This document shows positions 36,373 to 49,939 of a stretch of 64,000 nt of DNA, piece after piece. The translations under genes and the position numbers were made by a program. The DNA lies in contig NC_133230.1 of assembly GCF_040436345.1 (NCBI RefSeq), positions 19,912,197 through 19,976,196 on the forward strand, read 5' to 3'. The DNA is from Pagrus major. Lineage: Eukaryota; Chordata; Actinopteri; Spariformes; Sparidae. Numbering within the stretch: position 1 is the stretch's first letter; the number at the start of each line of letters is the position of its first letter. Below the pieces are notes generated by a model. That model was not told where the DNA came from. It worked only from the letters and a program-made list of their open reading frames with translations, and ran no database searches.

Positions 36373-39300
36373 ACGTGCTCAATTACAAATGGCTGATCCT
36401 GATAATAGAGACTGACCTCGCTGTAAGAAGAGGTTTCCATCCTCTATGACACAACGATGTACATAATTTGGTTTTGACCTGAATCTCATCGATCAAGCTC
36501 CTCTGCTCAGCTCAGTGATGGGATTTGTACCTATTTGAGTAAAATTTAATTAACTTCACTCTGCAAAGATTTGATTTAGCTTAATTTATCACATATCCTG
36601 CTTCTACCGTGCAGCCTACAGGCCCAGAGGTCCTGTTTCTGAAGCTGAGAAGTGAAATCTTTGCGTGCATGAAATAGTTGAAGTGAGATAACGTGCGCTC
36701 ATGAAATTGCTTTTGCCTAATTAGATTTTGTGAAAGATTCTGTCACAAGAAGCTAAATCATTCTCGCCAGTTTTACATTTGTTTTGATCGCACGTTTGAT
36801 GGAGATTAAACCATCCTGATGTGTCTGAGTGACATGGTGTTTCAATTTATAAGCTATTATCCCATAACATTTTGTTTACGCAAACCATATGAAACAATAA
36901 CAATTATCAGACAGACAAATACAATGCATTGGGTTTGGATTTTTGCTCTTTACAAGCATGCTTTAGGAAACTTAATTAGATATTTACATTACTTACTTGG
37001 TGAACTCAATAAATAGATCTATACTCCTGCTACTGTTACAGGGACAACACAGCTATAGGTGGTCCAATAATTTGGCAGTATTATAATATATATAATAGTG
37101 TGCTTTAATTGCAATACCTGTTTAGATGACGTAATAAAGAAAAATAAAAGACAACAAGTTGCAAGTTGCAAGTTGCTGCAGCTGTAATTCACTCACTCAC
37201 TCACACTTTGATTGATATCATAAACTCAGCCTTCAACAATCAGATAATCATCATACAGGATGTGGAGGCAAAGTTACTCACCACAGGACGGCGTTCACAG
37301 CCTGATTAAAATAAGAAGCAGCAGTGTCAGATATGAAGCCTATTGTGAAAAATGTTTCCTGCTTTCACTGATTATCCCTCCAAAAAAATAGATCGATGTC
37401 ATTAAAAAAAAAACAACTAAACGTGTCCGGTGAGGACCCTCAGCTGTGTATCTGACTTGTGGTCGTGATGTTCCTGTTAAATTCCAGCCTCTTGTCTTGT
37501 GTTTTGTGTGTAAACAATCAGCAATTGAACCGTCATTATTTGTGTTATTGAGTTAAATGTACATTAAGTGTTTTTTATGTTCTGTAACATCTTTTGGTCC
37601 ACATCTCTAGGAAAAGTGCATGGTACTTGTCATTAGTTAAGTTTACTTAAATTTGTAAGTTAAAATGAGCCAAGTTGACTTTTGGTTTCACACAGGACTT
37701 GAACCCTGGAGGAAAGTCCCGTGTTCGATACATCCATCCACCCCGACTCCCTACATGGACCTCTGTCACACTTTATACTATGTTTGGTACTGCACCTTCA
37801 TGCATTCATGTATTTTTATCTAACGTAACACTGACATCTGTGACACACTCTGTTGTAAAACTGGTCTGCTTGGTAAAAACATCTACTTTGCATCTCACGC
37901 TAAAGAACAGATGGCATAGACAGAGCACGTTCAAGCTCCCAAGGAGATGAACCCTTTCAATTTTAATGATCCCACGGTCCAGCGCCACGTTCACAATAAA
38001 CTTCTCACTCTGAGACTGTCAGATCTTGGAGAAAAATTATGTTCTTTGTACCTTCAGAGTGGAATAAACAACCTTGTGTTTTGCCTTGTTTTTCTGACAA
38101 TTACCAGATTTTTTTGTATTTTCAGGAGGCTGTTTCGCTTTTCTTTTTTTTTTCTATTTTTTCAGTTTCAAGGTAAAACGGCTTCGAAAACAAAAAGGAG
38201 ACAAACAGAACAAAATGGCGATACTTTCAGAGCCTAGCTTTTATCAACTACCGCTTCCAACCTCCCCTGCAATTCTGTTTCCAACCCCCCCTGTATTTAT
38301 CTTTTCAACATCTCTATGGCTATTTTTCAGGACTGAATGATAGGTGTCCTCCTTTTGGAGGTCATGCTGCTGGCATCCCTGTAGGTTTGTATTTGCACAC
38401 ACACACACACACAAAAACTCTCTGGGAATGAATAAAAATTCAATTTTCATACAAATAGAGGCATTGTTGATGTGAGCAGTAGCATACAAAGTCACACAAA
38501 CACACATAAAAAAATAAAAACAAGACAAGGACAGGGAACTTTTGAAGCTTTTTTGTAGATAACATTATTATACCTCTATTCTAAGAAAATGGAAGACATA
38601 CTTTAGCATTTATTTTGTGATCAGTGTTAATGTTAGCTTTTTAAAATCACATCCAGATGGCTGTTTGGACAGTAATGACACCTCAAAGATGAGACGAAAA
38701 ACAAATCATTTCTAATACATTTATAGCGCGCATTAAGACTTCACATGAACTCCTCTCTCTAATGATTATAGCCAAAACCTGTCGGCTTTGATAATGTAAT
38801 ATTAGGCTTTTCGGTCCCAAGCTCCCAGCGCTCATACATCAAAGAAATGATTTAGACACCTTCTCTGATGCCGCAGACATCCTAACACTAACTCTCTCGC
38901 ACATTAACACACACGTACACAGATACACACTCTTGGCAAAGCAAGCTGTGAAATGCACATGAAAGCGTCGCATTCAGTGAATCTGAATTCGGGAGATGAT
39001 CAGAAAATGAAACAGTTAAAATGCTGATTTCATTGTAGGAACAGGTGTTGCTGCTTGACACATCATTAATCAATCACAACTTAACAATGAACTCCTGACT
39101 CTGGTGGCAATGACCTTTGACCTCATCCATGACCATTTCTTGAGAGAGACTGATGGGGGTTGAACCTGTGTGAACCCCAAAACTAATACAACATGCCTCC
39201 TAATGTTACTTATATTCTGAGAAGAGACTGAGGCAAGCCCTACAGATACAACATGGTGTGTATTTATATTCCTCTTTTTGAGAAACAAGTTTTGTGTTGT

Positions 39301-39775
39301 GACTTAGAATAATAAATAAAGATTGTAATGCCATAAAAAGACCAACTAAACCAAAAATGAATTGAACCTCCTGACAATTACAGTCTGTGTGGCCAAAGCC
39401 CGATTTAGCTTCTTCCTCTGTGCCACAGAGTGCCATGGTTGGCCAAAAACAATTAAAATCACAAAAATGAGCCACACTGTTGCACTGGCTGCCAGGTTCC
39501 TTCATTACGATGAACATGGGTATTGTAGTTTATTTTGATTGAACTCCACGTAGGCCTATTGAGGACATAGATACACACTAGAGCCCCAAATCTACGGCTG
39601 AAAATGGTCCTTAACAGATACACAATTAGCCCCTGTTTGCATAATGTTTACTATGCTCTTTGACTCTTATTTGGTCACATGGTGCACACAAGCTGTAAAC
39701 CACTGACTGTATAAAACATTTACGGAGCTTTGGGGTCTGAAAAGTGAAGTCAAAGCACAAGTGCCTTAAAGCTTT
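36373..39775. other. Intergenic, nothing supported
   Basis: AT-rich sequence with a CA microsatellite at about 38395-38412. Open frames of 90-100 codons (37675-37950 plus, 39206-39517 minus) show no domain or splice support. No RNA gene was recognised by eye. Confidence 0.5.
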
Positions 39776-39985
39776 TTTTTTTTTTCCAATGGCCAGCAGG
39801 GGGCGACTCCACTGGTTTCAAAAATAATTCACATTGTATGCAACCTTATGAGAAAATTAACCCTCTTCTCACTTGATTTATTACCTCAGTTAAACAGTTT
39901 CCTAATGAGTCTATGGTCTCAGTCTTTATTTTCAAGTCTTCTTCAATACAGCGTGATGTTTATTTTGTCATTTATGGTCCCATTT
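39776..39985 (-). repeat. Dispersed repeat, inverted copy of 24400-24600
   Basis: It starts after a poly-T run with CAATGGCCAGCAGGGGGCGA and continues through TGAGAAAATTAACCC, TTATTACCTCAG and GTCTTCTTCAATACAGCGTG, matching the copy near pm20d2 in the opposite sense. Confidence 0.85.
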
Positions 39986-42900
39986 AGAGTGAAATAGATG
40001 ATAAAGCAGGGTATGCAACCAATGACTGTATAACTGTGGACAGAGCCACCACGACGCCACCCATAGGTATCTAAACCACATGTTTATTTCTGCTGTAAAG
40101 CTGGGCATTTTATCATGGGGATTGACTCGCTTTTGGAGTCAGCCTTGAGTGGCTATTTAAGGAACTGCAGTTTTTGGTACACTGGCATTGGCTTCAATTC
40201 TCAGCCCAGGAGTTTCCCGCTTGGTCACAACCAGGGCGTGCCTGCAGGTTCTCAGGAATGTCCAATCAGGATTTCCTCCCGCTTTACCCTCCTGTCCAAA
40301 TATGATCACTTCTAGCTCCTAGAAAACAGAGATAACGATGGCCATAATGCAAAACTGTTTAACTCTTTGTGGTGGTCCACAAACCAATAGATGACATTAC
40401 AGTGGGTTCACACGTACCATAAATATTTCTACGCGTGCAAGTGTTTAAAGCAGTGTGTCACCATGGCCTTGAGCAGCTAACATAATAACTTGATCTGTCG
40501 CTCTCATGTATCTGAAAAAAAGAATTTACACAAGGAGCCACTGACAGAAATATAATAACATGTTGCAAACAAATAATTCAAGATGAATGGAGGTGAACCT
40601 GCTTATCAAAATGCACCCCAATCCCATAATAATCGCACTGACGGTGATGAGAAATGATTTTATCAGTAATGCTGTACATCTCGGGCTCCGCACGGTGTGG
40701 AGGGATGGCAGAGGAAGGCGTTTGGATGACAGGCCAACAGGCACACAGCATCAATCAGCAAAGAAAAAGCAATCTAGCTTGAAAGATGACAGCAATCCTG
40801 TCGTGCTGATAGGCCCGTATAATAACAGAAACTGAACACGACACATTCATCTGCTGCTTTTCAAAGACACTATCATCAGACCAACTGTGGATTACTTCTT
40901 TTGTGTCTCAGAGTCTCTGCAGAGTTAAACGCACAGCGGCACACACTGGTGTAAGCCAGGTGACCTTGTGCAGCAGAGTCTCCATGGTGACGCACCTGAA
41001 ACACTAACAAAGGCACGGTGCAGCTTTTACAATCTTCTCAGCTTCCCAGTCAGAAATAAGATTGATAATTGTCTGAGTTCTCTGCAGGGCCTCGCTGTTA
41101 TTAATGATAATATTGCAAGCACAGCGTGGAAAACAAATCAGGGAAAGGAAAGAAAATTAGAGATTTTAAGGCAGCCTGAAAAATATTTGTTCCATCCGAA
41201 TCACTTATGAGTATTTGACAAAAGTCACAGCAGAGAAATAACACAGAAAACGTGAATAGCTGAAAGTTTGAAATGATTTCTAAAAGTGTCTTTACTTTCT
41301 ATCTCAAACTTCTGGCGCCTTAACTTTATATCACATACTAATGCTGGTTTTGTAATATATTGCTGTGTCATATCCACAGATGATTCAAAGTTTAGTCCAC
41401 ATACGTGTAGGCCTGAAGTCAATTAGGTCACAAGCTGTGAAGTGATAAGAAGCGGGGGGTTTATAGGTATAAAGTGAAGGCATCGTCTCTGTTCGCCAAG
41501 TTCAGCATGATGGCTGGTGGCTGGCTGCCAGCAGGGCTGTTTATGCTCTGTAGCCATCAATCTATTTTCCAGCCCAGATGGCTGTGATAGCTGTAGGAGG
41601 AGGAGATATGAGCTCTACCTGACAAGGATTATAATCAAATCTGTCTTTATGAGCTGGTACTTTTCAAAAATCTGCTTCTTTACTGACAGTTTGCTGATTG
41701 TTGGTGCCTGTTGACCTTACAGTACATCAAAAATGGTCTTTTGTTGTCACAATAAACAATCAACAAACTTACAGCCCACGCGATGGTGCAAAAGACGCAA
41801 CAAACCAGACGCACAAAGCGTTCCTACGAAAATGTGTTTTAAATTGTGAGGCGGACATAGATGAGTTTGTCAAGGTTCACTCCCTCGATGTGTAATGATT
41901 TATTTTAAGGGAGATGATGCAGCTCTGCAACGCGCCATATTTAGTAGACGCTGCTTTAATACACGGCTCTGAAGCGCAGATGTCTCATTTTGTTAAATGC
42001 CTGTTCCCTCGACTCCTCTCTTCTAGTGTCTCTTCCTTGCCTCACATCTCAGGTGGGAGGGACTAAGACTTGAGGAGAGGAGGCAAGGAAAGGAATAGAG
42101 GATGTACAAACTAAGAAATTAGAAAATCTACTGAGGGAGCAGGCCCTCTCCATTGACCATATTCACACGGTGGCCATTTTCCTCTAATGTCACACTCAGG
42201 GTGTTCCAGGTTCAAATGTATCAGACAAACCAAAGACTGGCTCTAGAGACGGGTGTTTTACATGTTGCATGTGCAAATGTTTCACATTTTTGCATTTTTA
42301 GCAGCAACTGAAGAGGAAGGTTGCAAGGAGATGCCACTACATCCTACACACTGGACCTTTAAAATCCACACAATTCAAATAAAATAACAATCAATCAAGT
42401 TAGTCTCTATATTTTCTCTGCAGGATCTCTTTACTTAGTTCTTTCCATGAAACTTTCAAGACATTTTTAAGAAGTGTTTACAAAATAAAGCCCCAGTTAA
42501 ACAAAGCACTACCTAAAATCACAATTAACACATTACACTATGCTCATTTTACGCAATTGCAGATGTTTATTTGGTTTTCAGAAAAGAAAGCTCACATAAT
42601 TAAAACCCTGCTTAAAAAATGAGATGAACAAAGTACAAAGTACAAAGTACTAGTACGGTTTCCTGCAGTGGTGGTTGAAACTTCCCCTGAAATGTCACTG
42701 AAATGTCATCTGCCACCTGTTCATCTTTAACCCCAACCTTTTATGAACAAGGCCATGGCATACAGTTTATGTGATACTGTCATCCTGACCCTCAGACTCT
42801 ATTCAACCCCCTGTAGTTTGCTATATTTGCCCAGAGGACTGTGCTTAAATGAAATATTCATAGATTGTTGCGTTAAAGAGTTTTCTCATAATTGAATGCA

Positions 42901-45780
42901 CAATAAATCTAAATGTATCTGTTTGCAGACATATTTTTGTACATGAAAGTGGGGAGGCTTTAATAGAACGTTCAAGGGAAAATGCCAAATATTAAAAAGG
43001 GAGAAGAACGACTTTAAGAAATTGGAGCCCTTTTTTTCTCCTTTCATTAGTCAGTTTTGGTTTTGTTCTCTTAAAGCTGATGAGTACACAGACATCCCAC
43101 AACAATCAATATTAATGGTTCATGTGCAATTGATGGCAAAACACATGCCAATATCCATCAAAGATTAAGTCAAACTGCACTGTACTGCTTACCACAAATG
43201 GGTTTGGACTCACTGACACACTGTGTGCTTCGTTTTTCCTGCAATCTGTACGCTTGTACCTTTTTTTTGACAAACCCTTACTTTGCATTTAAATTCCTCT
43301 CATTGCACTAAAAGCAGAGAGAGGTATTAAAATAAATGCACTGTAATGACTTGTTACTAATGTTATAACTGCATGAGGAAGAAATGAAGGGGAAAAAACA
43401 TTTCAAACCACTTTGAAGCTGTTTGTTCTTCGGTGCCAGCTCATTTGCTGTGGAGTCTTTTTCATCGTGTGATAAAGCTAAAAGCTGCAGACACAAAGTA
43501 TCTCTGTGATGAAAGAAAGTCTTCAGGGATGTTAGTGCACTCTGATATTGTTTGCTGGATGCCTCTGCCGGTAATAGGAGAATAAACATGATGCAGGGAG
43601 CAGAATAAGGATGCGTGAGTTACCTTGGTCGGTACAAAATGTTCTCATGGAAGAGCTATGTCAGAGTCGAGCTCAAACATGCAACAGCGGTGGAAAGTCA
43701 CGACGTACAGCACATGTACTCAGGTGCTGTGGGTATTTGGGATCCGATTTGTTATTATCATTACTTTTATTAAAGTGATGTTGATTTTTTCAAGTTGTTC
43801 TTCTGTCATTTCACAATTTTTCGCCAACCATGAAGATGGAAATTTCGAGGAGCAGCACCAGCGCAACAAGCATTTAGCGACTAAAGAGGCAGACATTTCC
43901 CTCAGGAGCTGATGGAGACAAACACAGAGCTAAAAGAAGACTGAATATTGGAATTAACACTCATTAAGAGGCCAGAAACACAACTTCAGAAGAAAGCCAA
44001 TGGTGCTCCTTTCAGCTGAAAGTCAAAACAGGAAATTTACTAAAAAGTTCACACATCAACTTAACATTAAATACCAGAGGTGCCCAAAGATCAGTGATTT
44101 CAGGTTTAAGTAATTAAGTCGTGCTAAAGGACTGCAAACACTGAGTGTTAGCAGAAAAAAGACATGTATAAAAGGTAGTGAACAGCTAAAAATAAATTCA
44201 ATTTTCCAACTCCTCTTCTTCCCGACAGAAAATTGCCATGTGATTACAGGTGACTGCTGGTCTCATGGCAGTCAGGTCCATTTGGGGTTCTCGTCAGTCT
44301 CGGCAGCTCTGCAGCTGGGTGTAGGGCAAATGAATTATTAACTGGCTCTGAATCAGTCCACTGACACTGCGAGGCGAGCAGAGATCATCGCTGTTCTGGG
44401 TTGCAGTTTCCTCTGAGGCCACAAGGCTACTGCTGTAGGTACTGTATCACCTGAAAACCATGAAGAATAACACTAAGAGAAACAGTTCAACGGAGCTGTG
44501 ATTTGACGCTCTGCGCCGCTGCCTGAGTAACTCATCTGTGCCTGTAGCGTTCATTTGCATAGTGTTTGCACAAGTGAGCATTCACTGAACCACCCGCTAA
44601 GTCTTTGTGATTACCGCTGTGTTCTGCTGAGATAAAAAAGGTCTTTATATGACTAAATGGTGCATGAAGGGGACTCTACCCACTGACCATTATGTTGTTA
44701 TTCTGTCTGCTCTGTTGCAAAAGCCTTAATTTCTGCAACGGGAATTCATGGAATCGAACTAATCAACTCGCTCAAATTGTTTAAAGCTTAAAAGAAACTG
44801 TTTGAAGCAATTTCGATGCGCTAATCGCTTTGTGTTGCCAGTGTGTCAACGGATTAGAACACAATCTAAAGGGCTTGGTAAGTTATTTTAGAGGCACATT
44901 TTTCGTTGTATTTGTAGAGAACCTCTGAACACCCGGCAGCAATGAATAAATCAAATGCACAGAGAATAAATGGAAAAATCCGGTGCCTGTGGCCATCACA
45001 ATGGCTAACACGGCTAGCAAAAAGCACATACACCCACAGCAAAGAGCAGTTATTGCTGGACTAGGGAGCCTTCTTCAGACTGAGGTATGTTTGTGACAGC
45101 TATTTTGCCTGTGTTTTTATGATTATGGCAATTATCAGAAGTCATTTTTGTATATATTTTATTAGACTAAAAGAGCTGCAAGAGCTCGCTGAACACAGCG
45201 ATCTAGCCGCTGATACATCTCCCTGCTGAGTTTTGGAGGAGTGGCTTTTTTGCTGATAGTTCGGTTACTTTCAAAATTGAGCTTGTTCGCACAATCTTCC
45301 CTGTCATGCTTTGGATTTTTGGTTTAGCTGTTTCTTGTTTTATTCTGTGGAAGTTGTCTGGATTGTCTTTGTTGACAGCTTTTTTGTTGCCTGCCTTTTT
45401 GTTTATCTAATTTTGGATTATTGGACTGGTGTTCAGCGCTCATTAAAGCTCGCTTTGTGATGTAAACCTGCACGCCTCCGTGCCTGCATTTGGATCCTGT
45501 TTTTGTAAACGTGACTCTTACCGACCCCAGCTTTAAAAACCTTCCCCAGCTCTCCCTGTTGCCTATAACAACATGTGGACTAATTTCTATTTGAAGGAAA
45601 GTTATTCCAGGAAAATCTGAAGGACGGGACTTTTAGACACACTCTTCAGCCAAGAAACAATGCGCAACACTAGCTAACGTTAGCTTGGAAATGGAATCCG
45701 CTTCCACATAGCACCTTTAATAGTTTAGTTAAATACTCAAATACATGCCCGGAAGTACAATTATCATTTCATCTATATAG
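39986..45780. other. Intergenic, nothing supported
   Basis: 5.8 kb without a recognisable exon, RNA gene or complete transposon. Small GC-richer patches near 40680-40740 and 42000-42080 do not open into splice-consistent frames. The region may contain regulatory DNA for cnr1, but nothing in the bases alone proves it. Confidence 0.5.

Positions 45781-45851
<71 letters not shown>
45781..45851 (+). repeat. (TTTC)n microsatellite
   Basis: About 18 tandem TTTC units form a polypyrimidine/polypurine tract between pm20d2 and cnr1. Interrupted TTTC-like sequence follows to about 45866. Confidence 0.97.
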
Positions 45852-45854
<3 letters not shown>

Positions 45855-48458
45855 GTCTTTCTTTTTCTATTGGTATTTTTCGGAGACAGTTGATCTCTTT
45901 TTCTTTCCAGCATGAAATTCGCTCACAGAAGGCACTAAGTCACAACTTCTTCATCCTCGCTGCTGTGCTGTTACTCCCCGCGAGGAAGATCTGTCCTGGA
46001 AATCTGATGCAGCAGAGAGACGTGATGGGGAACTTCCGCACTTCACTTCTCCCTGTTATTTTCTCTGATGATACTTCCTGGGTGTGGAGTTGTTTGTTCA
46101 ATTAAAAGTCTTTGGTAAGAGGGATCAACAAACACCTTTGATTCGCTCAATGAAGCCAGGTTGATCCATCTAATTGTTTGATGAAGTGAATAATGAGCAT
46201 GCAGGCGGCTGATGACTGACGCTAGCTGGTGACGATGCACGCGAGTCTTCGGTGCATGAGATTGGGGAAACGTGTAAATTGAATAAATTGAGTAAACATC
46301 ACATTTTGGGCTTTTTCTCGCTGAACTGATTTGAATCGAGCTCAGTCTCATTCTGGTGTGCCACCATGGCTACAACATGAAGTGCCTCCAGCTGGGGAGG
46401 AACAGAATATAGAAGTGGCAGATTAGGAAACTGTTAAGAGCTGTCAGTGTTCAGCCACAACCTCCTCCCCTTCTCTATTTATGCATCTCTTCCTCCTCTC
46501 CCTCCCTCCCACCCTCCCTCCCCACACTCTCCCATTTTCCAACCTCTCGACACAAACACATCAGAGACAGACAGCCTGCTTTAGTGTCTTGTCTTGCAAC
46601 GTGCTGTGTGTAATGACTACATTTCGATCACCAAAATGGCTCTTGCTCTCTGATTTTACAAGTGACTTCTCCCTCAGAATGATCTCCTCATCAAGATGTC
46701 TTTTAATTCACATGTTTTTGCTTGAAATGTCTCTATTTCGGAGGATTTGAAGTCTGAAAGAAATGATTTCATAATGCAGGCAGCCACTCACTGTAAACTG
46801 AGGAGGATCGATATTTAACAAGATGCATTGTGGTGCCTTTTCATGAGGAATCCTCCCAGAAATCAATCACTGTAAATAACTTGCAATGTTCGGCACCAAA
46901 GACAGATGGACGTGAAACAATAGCAGCAGCCTCCCATAACTGCACGGCCCACATGGTGGAAGAGGATTTAGAAAAATTGACGATTCGCTGTTACAGTCGT
47001 ATATAGAGGCCTTTTGTCAGCGCAGACAGCTTTGTCTCTCTCGCTGACGCTTTGGTGAGGATGACACTGAAATATTGATGATAATTATTATGATGGATGT
47101 GGATTGTGGATTCCTCTGCCCCCTGCTTTGAGAGATGATAGATGCTGCTTTCAAGCTAAAGTCGCAGCAAAACTTTACCCTGAAAAACATCACAGAGCGA
47201 TGAAACCTATAGATAGAGGATTACAGAGGAATTCCACAATCAACGGCCATTAATAAGATGTTTCACTAAGTGTAAACTATCTTAATAAAAATGTACATAT
47301 TGGATATGCTCTAGTGATCAATGGCTGCTTGAATCTGCTTCAAGCACAGCATAACAAGTGTTCAGTAATTAGTTGGATGACTCCTCAGCCTCTTCTGTTC
47401 TGCCAAAACTGGAGGCACTGGCATCATGTGCAATGCCTTTCATTGTTTTCTCATGATGTTGCATCGCCAAATGTCATGTATTTTCCACAACAAGATACAT
47501 GTAATTTGGGAGATAGCTCTGCTGGGAGTGCATAGTGGAAATAATTGCGCAGCTGCGCAGGACAGGAAAAGGACTCTAAATAGTGTGTGCATGTGACCCC
47601 CAACTGCAGTAAATAAATAGATAAATAGTGGAGGATATTCAGAATGGACTTTCAGTCGCAATGTGACTTAAAATTGCATGAAAATTACACCGTACGTTCC
47701 ATCTTCCATTATTTAGAACCACTTATATTTGCAGGGTCGCCGAGGGTTTGAGCTGTTCCCAGCTGACACTGGAAACCCAATTGCCAGAATAAATGTCAGA
47801 AATGTACAATTCTGCAAAACATGGATGTGTTGAAACACATTTAGGTAGCTCAGTTAGGTTCAAGCACAACAACCAGTTAGGAACACATCACGCTTTGGTT
47901 TAAAATACCTGTTTGGGTCGCATCAAATACAGCTGCAGATGTCCCGACTTGTCAAAAATACCTGTTTTTTGTCATCACAAATACAGCTGGAAATTGTCCC
48001 AAGGTCTAATTGTCACAATTACACATATAAACTTGCATGCTCACTGTAAGTTGCAAGCCGGAGCACCTGGAGGGAACCCACGCAGACATGCAAACTCTTA
48101 AAAAAAGCCCCAGCCAGCCGGAGCGTTTGAACCTAGAACCTTCTCGCTGCGAAGTAACAGTGCTGACGCCTGCAACACTGTGCCGCCCACGCTGTACGGT
48201 GTCTTTTTTAATCTTACTATCAGCTTGAGGTTACTGTAATATTCATATTCTAAAAGCAGCATTGGAAGAAGTGTTCAGATCTTTTACTCAAGTAATAGTA
48301 GTAATACTACAATGTAAAAATACCGTCTTATAAGGAAATGCCCGGCTACCAAAAATAAACATATAGAAGTATCAGCAACAGTGTTAGTGCTACTTTTAGA
48401 TGCTCTTATATGCTTTGCAAAGTGTAATGGCTGTAGAAAAATGACCCGTATTGCCCAT
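45852..48458. other. Intergenic, nothing supported
   Basis: No exon was recognised. The frames at 45890-46105, 46481-46750 and 47314-47535 are short, unsupported and low in complexity. A CCCTCCC-rich tract lies at about 46495-46525. Confidence 0.5.
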
Positions 48459-48742
48459 TGGTTCCCTACAAACCTCGCTTTCACTGTGCCATGCAGTCTG
48501 CCGCCGGACTCGATTTTTCCTTCAAAAGTTAAGGACAAATTACACCTCAAAGGATGCGCATCTGTGATTGAACAACAGGAAGAGACACGGTTTTCCCCAG
48601 TCACTATTCCCAGGTAACGGTGGAACAACTGGAATAACTGTGGAAACTCTACACTGCAAAAGAAGAACCCACGCTGACGGAGGAGGCACAGAGGGCGAAG
48701 ACGGAGAGCGATAGGAACTGAGGCAAAACAGGAGTGAACGGA
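48459..48742 (+). repeat. Second copy of the 4907-5177 repeat
   Basis: Shared blocks, in order, are CTTTCACTGTG, GCAGTCTGCC, AACAGGAAGAGACA, CCCAGGTAACGGTG, AACTGGAATAACTGTG, CTCTACACTGCAAA, GACGGAGGAGGCA and ACTGAGGCAAAACA, with minor changes. Weakly similar minus-strand frames read through both copies, but stops and indels differ, so coding is not supported. Confidence 0.85.
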
Positions 48743-49254
48743 TGGACTTCATTAAAAGGTTGTCTGTTTCCGCTTTAAAAAATATGAATAAACATATAAA
48801 CAGCGATGATGTGAAGTATATTTACCCAAGTACGATACAATTTTGAGCACTTTCTGCTACAGTACATTTTGGAGGCAAATACCATACTTTTACTCACCTA
48901 CAACTGTTATATAACTTTTGTTACTAGTTACTTTGCAGCTTGCATGCTGCATCAGAGCCACAGTATCACAACTTTAATTATAATTTTATCAGATTAATAC
49001 AACAAAAGGAAAAAAAGCTGAATAGCCAGGCTGATAATCGGTCGACCCAAAGACACATTATGTAAGATGCTTTACTTATACTTTATTATTTATTGCTAAG
49101 TACATCTAATAGCAGATACCTTAAAGGTGCACTATGTATAATTTTTGTATGCCTAATCAAACTAAATTAACCAACTCTTTATTTTCACGACTGAATAAAC
49201 TGAATAAACAAACTGACCTTAAAGGACAACACAATTTCATACTGTTTTTTTTGT

Positions 49255-49450
49255 TGTTATTGTTGTTGTATATGTGGCGGACCCTGCCACCTTTCTAGCT
49301 TCAAACAGTGTTCTGGGGACCTTATTATCCTCTGAGAGCAGCTTGTTTATTCAGTTATGGGGAAAAAATATGTCTAAGTTTGTGTTTTTACTTTATTAAT
49401 ATTGTCGATATTAAAATTCTGAGTTTGAATTCCTTCTCCAAAACTCCACA
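49255..49450 (-). repeat. Dispersed repeat, inverted copy of 8330-8530
   Basis: GTGGCGGACCCTGCCACCTT, GTTCTGGGGACCTTATT and CTCTGAGAGCAGCTTGT are reverse complements of words in the gabrr1 intron 1 copy. The element ends with CCCTTAAAG-type sequence. Confidence 0.8.
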
Positions 49451-49877
49451 GTGCCCCTTAAAGACTTTTACTCAAGCACTAGATGAATGGATGACTTTTA
49501 CTTTGACCAAAGTCATATTTTGACAGGATATCTTTTACTCAAGTGTGACTTTTGGGTAGCCTGCTTTTAACAACACTGTAAATAAACAAGTACAATCCTA
49601 TACTGCGTAATGAGAATAAAGCTGAACAATGAACCTTTAAATATTTCCCTATTTGGGGTAAAAATTAATAAATAAATAAACAAAAATCAAACAAAAACAC
49701 GCAATTATAATAGATTTCTTCAGAAGAAAACATTTTTAAAAATCGTTATTGAAATAATATAATCATTATACCTCATGGGTCAAGGCTGGTGTTCGTGTGT
49801 CGCCTGCAGCAGCTGTTGGGCTGCCGTGTAAAGAGGTGTGGATGGATGCACTTCCTCCTGCGCTCCAACACCTCAAC

Positions 49878-49914
49878 CACGTGACCAGCAGGCGCACAAA
49901 AAGCAGCCTTATAA
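49878..49914 (+). promoter_or_regulatory. Candidate cnr1 core promoter: E-box and TATA-like box
   Basis: A perfect palindromic E-box CACGTG (49878-49883, followed by AC) lies about 27 bp upstream of a TATAA pentamer at 49910-49914 in a GC-rich setting. A start near 49940 would open the 5' exon that ends in AAG/GTACG at 50191. Placement is inference from spacing. Confidence 0.45.
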
Positions 49915-49939
49915 CCGCCCGCTCCCACAAACACTCACT

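Noticed and set aside
45781-45866. Possible CRISPR-like or tandem array
   Set aside because: It is a simple TTTC microsatellite; no repeat-spacer structure exists anywhere in the window.
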